From Isoetes taiwanensis (Eukaryota > Streptophyta > Lycopodiopsida > Isoetales > Isoetaceae), in the NCBI GenBank assembly GCA_021234155.1, contig JAJEKV010000015.1, forward strand, positions 5,839,194 to 5,903,193: DNA of 64,000 bases, given 5' to 3'. A program made the translations under genes and the position numbers. Below, one piece after another: positions 10,930 to 22,184 of this stretch; within the stretch, counting starts at the first letter, position 1; every line of letters starts with the position of its first letter. Under the pieces are notes generated by a model. It was not told the origin of the DNA. It saw only the letters and a list, made by a program, of their open reading frames with translations, and made no database searches.

Positions 10930-11190
10930 ATATAAATACGTGGAACGTCATAGAATATGATGAAACAAGTGATTATCCAGAAGATTGCTCCAACAATCTT
11001 TTTCTTTGGCGGATATACTAATATGTTTACCAATTTTAAAATCCCATAAAGTGGTATTGTTGAAATCTCCAGCAAGAATCCAAAAGATAACATTCTGATC
11101 ATGGAGCCAACTGTCAATTTGGGGCCAAGTTACTTCCCTGATTTTAGGATTGGTTGAGGCATAAATATTGATTATTCCAAAACCCACAGC
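10930..11190 (-). pseudogene. LINE endonuclease domain fragment
   Basis: Two overlapping minus-strand frames encode part of an apurinic-type endonuclease of a non-LTR retrotransposon: INIYASTNP, then FWILAGDFNN, then a W..LL..H segment. The 'NIYA...GDFN' pair is the diagnostic core of L1-type endonucleases. The RT expected downstream is absent and a stop follows, so this is an isolated remnant about 260 bp long. Its residues differ from those of the large LINE at 40-43.8 kb, so it comes from another copy or family. Confidence 0.75.
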
Positions 11191-11199
11191 ACGATGTTT

Positions 11200-13172
11200 T
11201 ACACAACCAAATAATAGATACTACCTAAAGTACATACTGTTTTAATTGTTGCCATTTATGGCCAGGTCTCAATGACTAAGACCCATTTGGACTTTGAAAC
11301 AACATCGAAGTCAATTTTGATTTGGTTTGAAATCTAAATATAATATGCAAAAAAAAAAATCTAATCATTAGATCCTCAGATATACCAAAAATATCAAAAG
11401 TTGCCCAAAGCCCACTTCACACACTCTCCATCAACGAATTGAAACTGACAAGTATTTGCTTGATATTTCACTTTAATCATAGGCCACCTGGTTCAATAGG
11501 CCATAGCACATGCTCTCTAGGACTTGGTGCTCCCTATAGCACATGCTCCGCTTGCTCTGCTCTCTGCACTACTTTCTCTCTTTGGGTCTTTTCTCTCTCT
11601 AGAGTTTCGGGAGGGGGGTTTCAATCCCGAGGGCAGAACATAATGATTCTTGCATACTTTGAAAGCCCAGAGCTATAGTTTCTAGTATCAGCAATGATCT
11701 TGCAAAACAGAGATCCAGTAAGAAGATTCCTTAGGAAGGCTCGTAAGATAATTTAGAGTCATCATATCTTTATTCAGAGCTAAAGTACACTTGGATCTGG
11801 CAAAGTTCATTTTGGAGAAAGAAGCAATATTGGGGTGTATTGCTTCCTTACTTCAATCAAATCTTTACTTGGCACTACAGATGTAGAGACAAGCTCAAAA
11901 GCAACAAGCTCAGCAGAAAAAAGAAATCTCAAGAGTCTCAAGGGCAATGAACAATTCTACAAATGGTGGACAATGTGGGATTCCAGCATGAACACTCAGC
12001 AAATGTCTTCCAAGAGGATGTATCATACAGTGTAGAGAAAAGTGCAGGTCCATCATCACCAGATCATGACCAAACTCTTAAAAAATTCGAGGTGAGAGCA
12101 TGTGAACTTGAGCTTCAATTTGTTAGTGATAATGAGGTGGTACGATTACGAAGTATAATGGGTGTTGTGGTTCTTATAACCACAACAATAGTCCTAGATA
12201 TCAACCATTGGTTTTAATTGCTAGCTATTTGTTACTCAACTATTCTTAGCATTTATGAACTCCTTCAAAGCAAGAACCTTGCAACAAACATAATGCAAGA
12301 TTTGACAATACAACACATGAGCAACCCCTTGCACCAAAGGCAATGGTTATGGCATCGAATAAGGTGGAGATGGTAGACATGACTACGCGAACCTTCAATG
12401 AACACTTGTTATGACATGACACTTTGCAAGTTGGAACAGAAATATGCAACGAATCGTCACGAGTCTTGAACCTGCGCATTGTCAGAATTGCAGAGAGAGA
12501 GGAATGCTCAGATATGGATGAAGTGGCAGAATTATTTATAGAGTTCACGCACATATAAATAGAGGACATTCTATCTGCTACTCGAGTAGGAGCAGGCCGA
12601 CCAAATCACTCGACATCTCTTGGTACCCTTTAGGGACACACTTGCTCGGCTACATGTCCTGCGGCATGGTAGTCACCTGGAGGATACTACTTTTTCAGTC
12701 TAAGAAGACCTCACTCCACTTCAACTTTGCAAAAGAAAAGAAAAGCTAGGCAAGGTGAGAGACGCACGACAATTGATGCAATTTATCAAGGAGGTATATT
12801 CGATATCATTGGCTTTCTAATCCTTGAACAGGTTATGTGTAGCCTTTGTCTTTTCTCGTTGGTCTTACTTATTTTGGTTTTACATTACGCAATGATACGA
12901 ATGGGACTTTGTCCCCTAGTTTGATTGTGGTCGTAATACCCACAACTGTCTGAACAAATTCAGAATACCCTCTAAACATTCGGTATTAAATAACATGAAT
13001 AATGTCAACAACAATTTGAGTAATCTAGCAAAGTACCTTAAAATTTCGTTGTACAAAATTGGCCACAATTGCATGCTAAAGTTCCAAGTGATGGGCAGCT
13101 ATGTTTCAAAATGTATTTTTCTTTTTCAACTCAAGGGACCATGAATTAAAGTCTCAACTAGTTTTAACTTTC
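11200..13172. other. No recognisable gene
   Basis: Only short ORFs on either strand (65-107 codons) with no family motif. The plus-strand pair 11835-12035 and 11963-12217 overlaps in different frames and reads like non-coding DNA. CT-rich tracts occur at about 11555-11605. Nothing else stands out. Confidence 0.4.
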
Positions 13173-14692
13173 CTACTCACGATCATGTGGAGTGGAGCCT
13201 TGCAACATGCTAAGAATATCAATTATAAATCTCATCGATGGCCTTTGCGATGGATATTTGTGTAAACAATGTTGAATTAGTCTAGCAACTATCTTGATTT
13301 GCTTAATCGAGCATTGACCTTCTAGTTCATGATCCACAATGAGAAACAATTTGCTTTCATCTTTAAGAAAGTGAACAATGTATTGTATGAGGTCCTCTCC
13401 ACCCCTTGAAAGTCCACCAGTTAGGAGCTCTAGTAACACGAGGCCAAAGCATCGAACGTTATCTCGAACAGAGGTGTCTTCTTTGAGCATGATGTCTTTG
13501 AGGATATCAGTGGGCTGCATGGAGGGAAACATGGGTTAGGAATATGATATAGCAAAAAATGGTGAGGGAAGACTGGGCAACGCATTACCGGGATGTCCAT
13601 ATTGGATTGGAAGCAGTAGTGGGTAAGTTTAGCATTGAAGTTGGAGTCTACTAAAATGTTGGATGTATTGAAGTCTATGTATGGAACCTAGGCCAACATA
13701 GGGGTGAGAAAAAGAATTAAATTGAATTGAATTGAATTGATCTTTAACCTTAAAATGAAAATGGAATAAAAGGAAGAAGGAAGAAACCACAAATATTAGG
13801 TAATATTAGGTCAAGAACTTACAGAGAATGTAACAGTGTCATGAAGATATTTCAAGGCTTTGGCAGCACCCAGAGCTATGGCGATCCTTGTACACCAGCT
13901 CAGTGGCGGAATTTTTGTCTCCAAGATCTTGCCAAGAGCTCCCCTTTCACAGTGCTCGTACACCAGAATTTGAATCCTTGTCTTCTTTGCACACTGATCT
14001 AATTCTTCTGCACAAAACCCTACCAGCTTGCACAGATTTGGATGGTTCAATGTCGCCGCAGATTTCACCGTTTTCGCCCAGTTTTCATAATCCTGTCATA
14101 TTGGCAACCGTTCAGAGGTAAGAAAAATATTTCTATGCACCATTTTCTTACATTGTTTGTACATTACCGTATGGTAATCTGCCTTGAAACACAACAGCTC
14201 TGCTTCCATCTTGGTGTTTGGATCATCGCCATAATTTAAGCAGCATTTATACACGCTTCCAATGTTGCTTTCCCTAATGCAACACTCTGCAGAAAAGTTG
14301 TTGCAAACAGAAGAAAGATAATCAAAAGAAAAAAAATTCAACTGCTTTCCTTCAGGAGCCACCGGAAGAGGCCTGAGTTTAGATCTATCCATGTCCAAAG
14401 TAGAGAATCTCGGTGCAGAAAAATGTTGGCTTTTGCAATGCAAAGCAGGTTTAAGGTTTGGAGGCAATTCTAGATTTGAGATCTGAATTTGGTCAGGAGG
14501 CAGAGGAAGGGGCAAAGGCTTGCCGGAGAAATTCAGATCAAGAAGGTCTTCTAAAACGGATGGATCAAAAACATGGGGAAGATCTGGATCATGGGGAATA
14601 GAGAGGCGTTCGAGTGAATTAAGATCTCCTATGCCGCATACAGGAAATGGGCATAGCCTGCGAGAAATGGATTTGAATTTGGAGCCAGTCAT
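13173..14692 (-). CDS. RLCK-like protein with degenerate kinase motifs (4 exons)
   Basis: Inferred exons on the minus strand are 14692-14168, 14092-13823, 13687-13589 and 13514-13173. All junctions are GT/AG and in phase 0, giving about 411 residues. The first ~100 residues are proline- and leucine-rich with no motif. The kinase-like domain then starts at NFFSFDYLSSVCNNF. Family landmarks are visible: a degenerate P-loop (SNIGSVYK), LNHPNLCKLVGFC, ILVYEHCERGAL, LSWCTRIAIALGAAKALKYLH, FNTSNILVD, FGLVLLELLTG and PSQRPSM. Key catalytic positions are altered. Most P-loop glycines are gone. The helix-C glutamate position in NWAKTVKSA is Thr. The catalytic-loop Asp is kept in YIDFNTSN but the following Lys is Asn. 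The DFG site reads THY. The activation segment is shortened. A pseudokinase scaffold is the likely reading; a decaying gene is the alternative. The model rests on splice consensus only, without transcripts. Confidence 0.7.
13716..13740. repeat. (AATTG)n microsatellite in intron 2
   Basis: About five AATTG units inside the second intron of the kinase-like gene. Confidence 0.7.
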
Positions 14693-15750
14693 TTTAAGAT
14701 TAATCTGAAGATTGGAGGCTTTGTTTCAGAGGAAAGGCGTGTGCAGACGTGAGGCAAGGTAATGGTGCATATTTTATGTCATACTTGCCTGAACGTGTAG
14801 AAATTTGGAGGCCTTCTAGGAAAAAATGCTGCTTCAATTGGCTTCTATTTCTCCATTTTCTTCATCGTGGCTATGCTCATCTTTTTACACGAGCTTGTTT
14901 TTCTAAAATGGAATTCCAACCTTTTATATTGAGCTTTTGACATTTGAATGTTGACCTTTTACTTGGTCTAGTTGACTCAAATTTGGTGGCCAACTAGTTG
15001 AATCTAATCCGCTAACTACTGACCCTTCCAATAGACTTGAATTTCAAGTCACTTTTGTGAACGGTCCTTGATGAGATTTGTGGGCTCGTCTGTATGACCT
15101 TTTGCTCATCTTGACTTGAACTTTCGCTTGTGTGTGAACTTTGTGGAGCGTCAAATTGACTTTAATTTTTGCTTGCATTTGTGGTCTCGTTCTAAGTTTG
15201 AACCACAAATAATTGAGTGAACCTTCAGGTTTGACTTGGGGTGTTTTATTGAACCACAATCAATCGATTAATGGAATTTGCTTGGTAAATAAGTCCATAG
15301 TTGGTCGGTTATAGAAGGTCTCCTGATCTCTGAATGTATCTTTGCCAACAAAGTAACTAACCTGGTTTCTCTACGGATCCTTCAATCAACAACATCCTTG
15401 ATCCGTTAACGTTTTAAATTACTATCACTTTGACGGTGTGATTCAAACAGATGAATGTCTAATCAACCACCTGCTTGTTAAAAAAAATGACTTCTGCTGA
15501 TTTTTTTAGCACTGTTTGCTGGCAAAAGAAATAATTACGTACAAAACTGCATTACCCATACATAGTCCAGATGCTGCATTTTTCAAATATAGTCCAGATC
15601 ACTTTCATTTTCTCCTTTGGTTCAATGCTTGGATTAAGATTATTCACTTCTATTTACAGTGGTCTTTAAGATTGATTGAATAGTCCAGATCACTTCCATT
15701 TTGGACATTGTGGTGAAATGCTGTTTTCCGTCCATGCGTTGGATCATTGT
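14693..15750. other. Intergenic, no gene seen
   Basis: Upstream of the kinase-like gene and downstream of the PPR duplicate. A 71-codon minus-strand ORF at 15044-15259 is basic and repetitive with no motif. I see no tRNA, repeat end or coding signature. The promoter of the kinase-like gene should lie at about 14700-15200 but no convincing TATA box was picked out. Confidence 0.4.
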
Positions 15751-15761
15751 TCTTTCCACAT

Positions 15762-16799
15762 TTACATTACCCTCCCACAATTTTGAGAAGTGGAGTCGTC
15801 TGTACAAATGAAATAAAATGATATTTTGACAGAGGCTGGCCTATGTAAAGAACATGTATGATCTATTAATGTGCTTTTATCAATGTAAACAAGAACAGTA
15901 TCGAATCCATCCTTGAAATGATGAATGCAATAAGCATCCCTGACTATAATCTCTTTCTTTCCAATTTTCAAGATAATTTGTTGCATCATAACAGTTCATG
16001 TCATGCACATTTCTAACTTCTTTGTGGTCCCTGGAGGTGTACCATAAAGCTAAAAGCTATAGCCGGTTTTCCAGCACGTCCACGTAACTTCATCTGGCAT
16101 ATGCTGCAAAACTATATCAACTTCCGGTGTGTATCCCTCTCTTATAAGCCGATCGCTCAACTTTTTAAGGAAGACATTAATGTCCTCATTTTGCGGATGG
16201 CTTCTGTTTCCAACAATAAACTCATGTACCCTCTTATTAACCTCAAACCATGCCCTTGCTGGCTTCTTCTGTGCCTTTGCACAGAAGCCAAAGCTTTTCA
16301 ATTTTTGCAGCATCTTTCCACATTTGTGCATTACTAAATAATCCTGACATAAGCATATATCCAGAAAGCATGATTGGGAATCAATTGGACAATTCTATCA
16401 AACCATTGTCTTCCAAGCTCGTGCGTGCTACAAGCAGAAAGCAAAGATTTCCATCCAATAATATCAGGTTCAGAAGGCTGCGCTTTTCCGCCAGTAAGAG
16501 TCAGCCTTTTCAAGTATCCTGCATGACCAAGAAGATCAATCAATTAAACAGCTACAATGGGGTTCCTTTGGTTTGAAGCCATGGTCTTCTATCATGGATT
16601 TGGAAAATATACAACATTCATTAACTAAACCTGTATGGCTGCACACAGTAAAAATCGTATCATTTGGCTTAATGCCTTTGTTTTGCATGTCCTCGAGGTA
16701 TTGCGCCGCAAGCTTGAAGTCTCCACATTGAGCATAGCCTGCAATGACCGACCCGACCCGACAAAAAAAAAAAAAAGATGCTGCATCTTGCTTTGGCAT
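15762..16799 (-). pseudogene. Partial tandem duplicate of the PPR-DYW gene
   Basis: Minus-strand segments match the last ~310 codons of the neighbouring PPR gene in the same order: VIAGYAQCGDFKLAAQYLED, KPHCSCLID-type and IDLLGHAGYL segments, DIIGWKSLLSACS, AQKKPARAWFEVNKRVHEF, then EIIVRDAYCIHHFKDG. They sit in several frames with deletions, including most of the CGHAEKLAIAFG stretch of the DYW domain. The copy starts at the equivalent of LPKRDIAS, where the gene's Trp-Gly codons are replaced by a T-rich tract and GTCGGG repeats. Its 3' flank also matches the functional gene's 3' flank (ACATGTTCTTT, CCAGCCTCTG). The unit is therefore a head-to-tail duplication of the gene's 3' part, not a retrocopy. 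It cannot encode a working protein. Confidence 0.9.
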
Positions 16800-16838
16800 T
16801 GATCAGAGGCTGGTCCATGGAAAGAACATGTATATATA

Positions 16839-18977
16839 TCAATGTAAACAAGAACAGTCTCCATCCTTGAAGCGATGAATGCAATAAGCATCCCTGACTA
16901 TAATCTCTCTCTTTTCAATTTTGGAGATAATCTTCGTTGCATCATGGCAGTTCATGCACATTCGAAGATTCTTTGTGGCCTGAATAGTGGTCCCTGGAGG
17001 TGTACTAATAAAGCCAAAAGCTATAGCCAGTTTTTCAGCATGTCCACATAATGCATTTTCTTTATCTTCATCTGACATATTCTGCAAAACTAGATCAGCT
17101 TTCGGTATGTATCCCTCTCTTTTCAGTTGATTACTCAACTTCTTAAGCATGGCATAAATATCCTCACTTTGCGGATGGCTTCTGTCTCCAACAATAAACT
17201 CATGCACCTTCTTGTTAACCTCAATCCATGCCCTTGCTGGCTTCTTCTGTGCCTTTGCACATTGCCGAATTTTTTCAATTTTTGCAGCATCTTTCCACAT
17301 TTGTGCATCGCTAAATACTCCTGACATAAGCATATATCCAGAAGCATGGTGAGGATCCAATTGGACAATTCTTTCAAAGCATTGTCTTCCAAGCTCCACG
17401 TTCCCATATGTGCTACAGGCAGTAAGCAAAGATTTCCATCCAATAATATCAGGTCCAGAAGGCTGCGCTTTTTCTGCCAGTAAGAGTAAACCTTCTGCCT
17501 CATTCAAGTATCCTGCACGGCCAAGAAGATCAATTAAGCAGCTACAATGGTGTTCCTTTGGTTTCAAGCCATGGTCTTCCATCATGGATTTGAAAAATAT
17601 ACATCCTTTATTCACTAAACCTGCATGGCTGCACACAGTAAAAATGCTAGTAAAAATCGTGTCATTTGGCTTAATGCCTTCTTTCTGCATGTCCTTGAGG
17701 CATTGCGCTGCAAGCTTGAAGTCTCCGCATTGAGCATAGCCTGCAATGATGGCCCCCCAAGATGCTATATCACGCTTTGGCAAGTTCTTGATCACATCAT
17801 GTGCCTCTTTCAACTTCCCACATTTAGCATACATATCTGCCAGGGTATTCCCCACGATAACATCTAAATGGAGTCCACTACCAATGATCTGTTTGTGGAT
17901 ATCCTTTCCCTGCTCTATAGCACCAATACTTCCACATGCTTTAAGAATGCTTGAGAAGGTAACTTTGTCTGGCTTTATTCCCAATTGTTGCATTTTTTCA
18001 AAGCATTGCAAACCTAAGAGGCCTTCACCATTCTGGGCATATCCTGCAACCATTGTATTCCAGGACACAATATCTCTGTGAGGCAGATTATCAAAAACCT
18101 GGCGTGCCTCCTTGCAACTCCCACATTTAGCATACATATCAACAAGGGCATTCCCAACAGCAACATCAGATTGCATCCTATTCTTAACTACTTCTTTGTG
18201 TATCTTTCTTCCCCGCTCTAAAGCTTGCATCCTACTACAAGCTTTTAAAACACTCAGAAGTGTAGCTTCATTCGGATTTATACCTGATTCTTGCATCTTT
18301 TCAAAACATTCTAATGCAAGAAAACCTTCTGCATGTTCGGCGTACCCAGCAATCATTGCACCCCATGATACCACACTTCGAGTTGGCAACAAATCAAAAA
18401 TTTCGCGGGCCTCCTCCAAGCTTCCGCACTTAGCATAAGTATCAACTATAGTATTTCCCAAAATTAAGTCTGACTGAAGACCATCTCTAATGATCTGCGC
18501 ATTGATAACTTTAGCCTGGTCAATGGCTGATATATTGATACAAACCTTGAGAGCAGGTAGGTAGATGTGTTTGTTAGTTTCCACTCCTGATAACTGCATA
18601 ACATGATACAATTGAAGGGCCACCTTACCCTGTCCAAGCTTAGCATGGGCTGAAATAATTGCACCCCATGTATACATACTTGGTTTTTTAACCTTTTCAA
18701 ATGCAACATTTGATTCAACCAACGTTTCATGTGAGGCGAATAAGCGGATGAGAAATTCGGACAGATATGGAACTGAATCAAGGCCACCACGAACCATGAA
18801 GGATTGTGCTCTTCTTCCACAATCCGCATCATTTTCATTTACGCATCCCTGCAGCAGGTGGTAAACATGGTGTTGGGATACAGAAACTCCTTGCTGCTGC
18901 AAAATTTCTGCAGCATGGAGCGCTTCGTATCTTTGTTTGTGTAAGGATCTGATATACAAGCCAATGCAATGCATCAA
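16839..18977 (-). CDS. PPR protein, PLS class with E and DYW-type domains
   Basis: An intact intronless 712-codon ORF. Such proteins bind organelle transcripts base by base through their PPR tract, and the DYW deaminase domain performs C-to-U editing in mitochondria or plastids. After ~100 residues come repeating P, L and S motifs (WGAIISAHAK..., YAKCGSLEEAREIFD..., WGAMIAGYAE..., YAKCGSCKEARQVFD..., WNTMVAGYAQ..., YAKCGKLKEAHDV..., WGAIIAGYAQ...). E1/E2 segments follow (IGWKSLLTACSTYGNVELG). The PG box begins at ARAWIEVNKKVHEFIVGDRS. The DYW domain keeps the deaminase signature H-A-E (GHAEKLAIAFG) and the Cys pair CMNCH. The protein ends CSCLH instead of the usual CSC..DYW. The upstream ATG (M-M) at 18977 is the first in frame. 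No transit peptide is obvious from reading. A decayed duplicate of its 3' half lies directly downstream. Editing function is inferred from the family; the target site is unknown. Confidence 0.93.
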   Translation of the reverse strand: MMHCIGLYIRSLHKQRYEALHAAEILQQQGVSVSQHHVYHLLQGCVNENDADCGRRAQSFMVRGGLDSVPYLSEFLIRLFASHETLVESNVAFEKVKKPSMYTWGAIISAHAKLGQGKVALQLYHVMQLSGVETNKHIYLPALKVCINISAIDQAKVINAQIIRDGLQSDLILGNTIVDTYAKCGSLEEAREIFDLLPTRSVVSWGAMIAGYAEHAEGFLALECFEKMQESGINPNEATLLSVLKACSRMQALERGRKIHKEVVKNRMQSDVAVGNALVDMYAKCGSCKEARQVFDNLPHRDIVSWNTMVAGYAQNGEGLLGLQCFEKMQQLGIKPDKVTFSSILKACGSIGAIEQGKDIHKQIIGSGLHLDVIVGNTLADMYAKCGKLKEAHDVIKNLPKRDIASWGAIIAGYAQCGDFKLAAQCLKDMQKEGIKPNDTIFTSIFTVCSHAGLVNKGCIFFKSMMEDHGLKPKEHHCSCLIDLLGRAGYLNEAEGLLLLAEKAQPSGPDIIGWKSLLTACSTYGNVELGRQCFERIVQLDPHHASGYMLMSGVFSDAQMWKDAAKIEKIRQCAKAQKKPARAWIEVNKKVHEFIVGDRSHPQSEDIYAMLKKLSNQLKREGYIPKADLVLQNMSDEDKENALCGHAEKLAIAFGFISTPPGTTIQATKNLRMCMNCHDATKIISKIEKREIIVRDAYCIHRFKDGDCSCLH

Positions 18978-19432
18978 ACGAACTTGACATTTTCAACGAA
19001 AACGCTGGAGAACATTAGGCATACCTTAGATTACCTTCATTTGTCACATTCGAGAAGGGTTGCCAAATAATCTGGTAAACAACCGAAATAGCGAGTATGT
19101 AAGCTAAAAAAAATAAGCTAGAGAGGAAAGCAGAGATGCATACAAGGTGGAGGTGTTGGATCCGCCATTGTGGCCTGGGAACGTTGAGCATCGAGGCATA
19201 TTTGAGTAGAAAAGCTAAGCGCACTGTCACGTACTATTCAAATTGATTTTGCAATGCTTTGCTAACGAGTAATAAGGCCATATACTTATGCACCATATAT
19301 ACCATACGCACATCTATTCACTGGTCGTATCTATGGTATTTGCCTATTGGAGTATACTTGTGATGCGTTCAAAGATTTTGGCATACAATTATTGAATGCA
19401 AATTCAGTTTCAGACCTTTAGTAGGCTACCAC

Positions 19433-19880
19433 TTCTTTTTCTTTTTTTTTTGAAGGATGACAAACTCTTATTCAATATTCTAGAAGAAGTACACACATAG
19501 ATGCAGAGACAGGAATAAAATCTCAGCAAACAAAGATAATCCACTGAGTGCAGCCACCTATCTATGCATAAGATAAGATACCCAAATATTCCTCAAAAAT
19601 CAAACGTTTTTTCTCAGGAGCAAGCTGAGAACATGGGTATGCCTTCACCAATCTGTCTTGCGCTTCGTGAAGAAGTTGGTCGACACTAATTGATAAGCCT
19701 TTGAAGATACACATCCGCCGTCTTTTCCTAACAGACCACAACAACCAGCCTGAAGCTAAGTGGAAAGCCTGTTGCTGCAAGCTGTTCCAAGTGGAAGGAT
19801 AAATGGCAAGAAGCACCTGCTGGCTAGTCAAGGCCACATGGAAGAGAGATAGTAACCATGACCAAACTTCATCATCATAT
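19433..19880 (-). mobile_element. L1-type LINE 3' end, 5'-truncated
   Basis: The minus strand encodes the C-terminal tail of a plant LINE ORF2 (HLASGWLLWSVRKRRRMCIFKG...). An A-rich tail follows, seen as a T-rich tract at about 19435-19452. The same coding tail and 3' UTR recur at 55740-56110, so the two are copies of one family. The copy breaks off near 19880, next to the tandem array. Confidence 0.75.
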
Positions 19881-19997
19881 TGTCTCCCTTCTGCCTATAG
19901 CTGAATTTGATAAGACGTGTTGCCCACAATGGTGATATTGTATGTTTGAGTCCTACTAAGCCCAACCCAATGCATCATTCTAAATTAGTTGGATACT

Positions 19998-21645
19998 ATA
20001 TACAACGGGATTTTGATGGATGTGTACCGAGACTTATTTTTAGAACTTGCCTTAAGCTTTCGAATGGATACTCTTGCTTGAGGAAATGAATCTTGCATTT
20101 GCAAGTTATGCCCAAATATCTGCTAGCTGGTGGACATGTCACATAGTGAACATGGCCGTCTCGGTTCTTGGATATTTTAAAAAGGAGACAATGAATTATT
20201 TGCCATTCTTTTTAATGTATATCCCTGTATGTCCTTGTGTTATGTATTTAGAGTAGTTACTCGGACAAGAGAGCTTTGTCTTTAGAGTTACCTCCATGTT
20301 TGTAATCTGTTGTAGAATTAGAGCATAGAACAACAAATGTATTTTGCCATATTTGACATATATACAATAGGATTTTGAAAGATGTACTTAGATTTATTTT
20401 CAAAGCTTCCCTTAAGCTTTCGAACAGATACTCTTACTTGAGAAATGAATCTTGCATTTGCAAGTTATGCCCAAATATCTGCTAGCTGGTGGACATGCCA
20501 TATAATGAACATGGCCGCCTCGGTTCTTGGAGATTTTAAAAGGAGACAATGAACTATTTGCCATTCTTTTTAATGTATATCCTTATGTTATGTACTAGAG
20601 TATGTATATCCTTGTGTTATGTATTTAGATGTTATGTATTTAGAGTAGTTACGTGGACAAGAGAGCTTTCTTTTGGAGTTAGCTCCATGTTTGTACTCTG
20701 CTGTAGAATTAGAACAGCAATTTAGCATTAGAACAACAAATGTATTTTGCCATATTTGATATATATACAATAGGAATTTAAAAGATATGTACCTAGACTT
20801 ATTTTTAGAGCTTCCCTTAAGCTTTCCAATTGATACTCTTACTTGAGAAATGAATCTTGCATCTGCAAGTTATGCCCAAATATCTGCTAGCTGGTGGACA
20901 TGCCATATGATGAACATGGCCGCCTCGGTTCTTGGAGATTTTAAAAAGGAGACAATGAACTATTTGCCATTCTTTTTAATGTATATCCCTTTATATCTTT
21001 GTGTTATGTATTTAGAGTAATTATTCGGACAACAGAGCTCTTTTTTTTGTAGTTACCTCCATGTTTGTACTCTGCTGCAGAATTAGAACAACAAACGTAT
21101 TTTGCCATATTTGACATATATACAATAGAAATTTGAAAGATGTATACCCAGCCTTATTTTTGGAGCTTTCATTAAGCTTTCTAATGGATTCTCTGGCTTG
21201 AGAAATGGATCTTGCATTTGCAAGTTATGCCCAAATATCTGCTAGCTGGTGGAGATGTCACATAGTGAACATGGCCGTCTCAATTCTTGGAGATTTTAAA
21301 AGGAGGCAATGAACTATTTGTCATTCGTTTTAATGTATATCCCTGTAATTTCATGTCTTATGCATTTAGAGTAGTTACTCGGACAATAGCGCTTTCTTCT
21401 TGGACTTACCTCTGTGTTTATACTCTGTTGTAGCATTAGAACATGTTTGTACTCTGCTGTAGCATTAGAACAGCAAATGTATTTTGCTATTTTTGACATA
21501 TATACAATAGGATTTTGAAAGATGTGTACCAAGACTTATTTTTAGAGCTTCCCTTAAGCTTTCCAAATGATACTCTTGCTTGACAAATGGATCTTGCATT
21601 TGCACGTTATGCCCAAATATCTGCTAGCTGGTGGACCACTGGATA
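19998..21645. repeat. Tandem array of ~360-400 bp units (4 full + 1 partial)
   Basis: Five successive units each start near ATATACAA, at 19998, 20360, 20763, 21118 and 21500. Each contains a conserved core: TTGCATTTGCAAGTTATGCC, then ATATCTGCTAGCTGGTGGA, followed by ATGAACATGGCCG and later CTCCATGTTTGTA. Spacings are 362, 403, 355 and 382 bp, and the last unit stops shortly after the core. Units differ by scattered substitutions and small indels. No coding capacity is conserved, since every unit has stops in all frames I followed. It is a small satellite-like array; the core includes the palindrome GCTAGC. Confidence 0.85.
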
Positions 21646-22180
21646 TGCCATATTAATTCCCAATTTATTTACTTATTTTCTATTGTGCCAAATGTGCAAA
21701 GTACATGTCTTCGGATGTTAATACTGGTTTCTTTCTTGGTATTAGGGCAAACAAAATGGTTGGTGCTTTATGTACGAACTTGAAAATCATTCGAAACTTT
21801 TTAGAGCCCACACCTGAATCCAAAGATCCCCCGTAAGTTGCTAACCTGTAGATATGACATGAATTATTATCAAACATCTGGATTCCTCTTCCGTAAAATG
21901 CTTCAATTTTGCTCACCGAGTATGCTAAATGCAATCACTTCATAAACTTATTATGATTGTTTGCATTGGATACCATATTCCTCACCAACTTTTCGTTGTA
22001 TTACTTTTCTTACAAGAATGTGAATACTCCTTGCCGATAGAACGTTGTAGAATTGTTAGCCCCTATAATATACAGGTGATTGCATTATATATAGGTTTGC
22101 CTTTGAAGTCCTACATCTTATAATAGTAATTATAGTCTCTATTTTCTTTTAAGATGTTCATCATGTTGATCCCTTTGCTC
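21646..22180. other. No gene seen
   Basis: Between the tandem array and the gypsy fragment. An 84-codon minus-strand ORF (21680-21934) has no recognised motif. Confidence 0.4.
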
Positions 22181-22184
22181 GTGT

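Noticed and set aside
17410-18438. Plus-strand ORFs of about 107-111 codons
   Set aside because: They are antisense shadows of the PPR-DYW gene and follow its repeat periodicity.
19998-21645. CRISPR array
   Set aside because: Units are 355-403 bp with no short direct repeat/spacer structure, and the DNA is a plant nuclear sequence.
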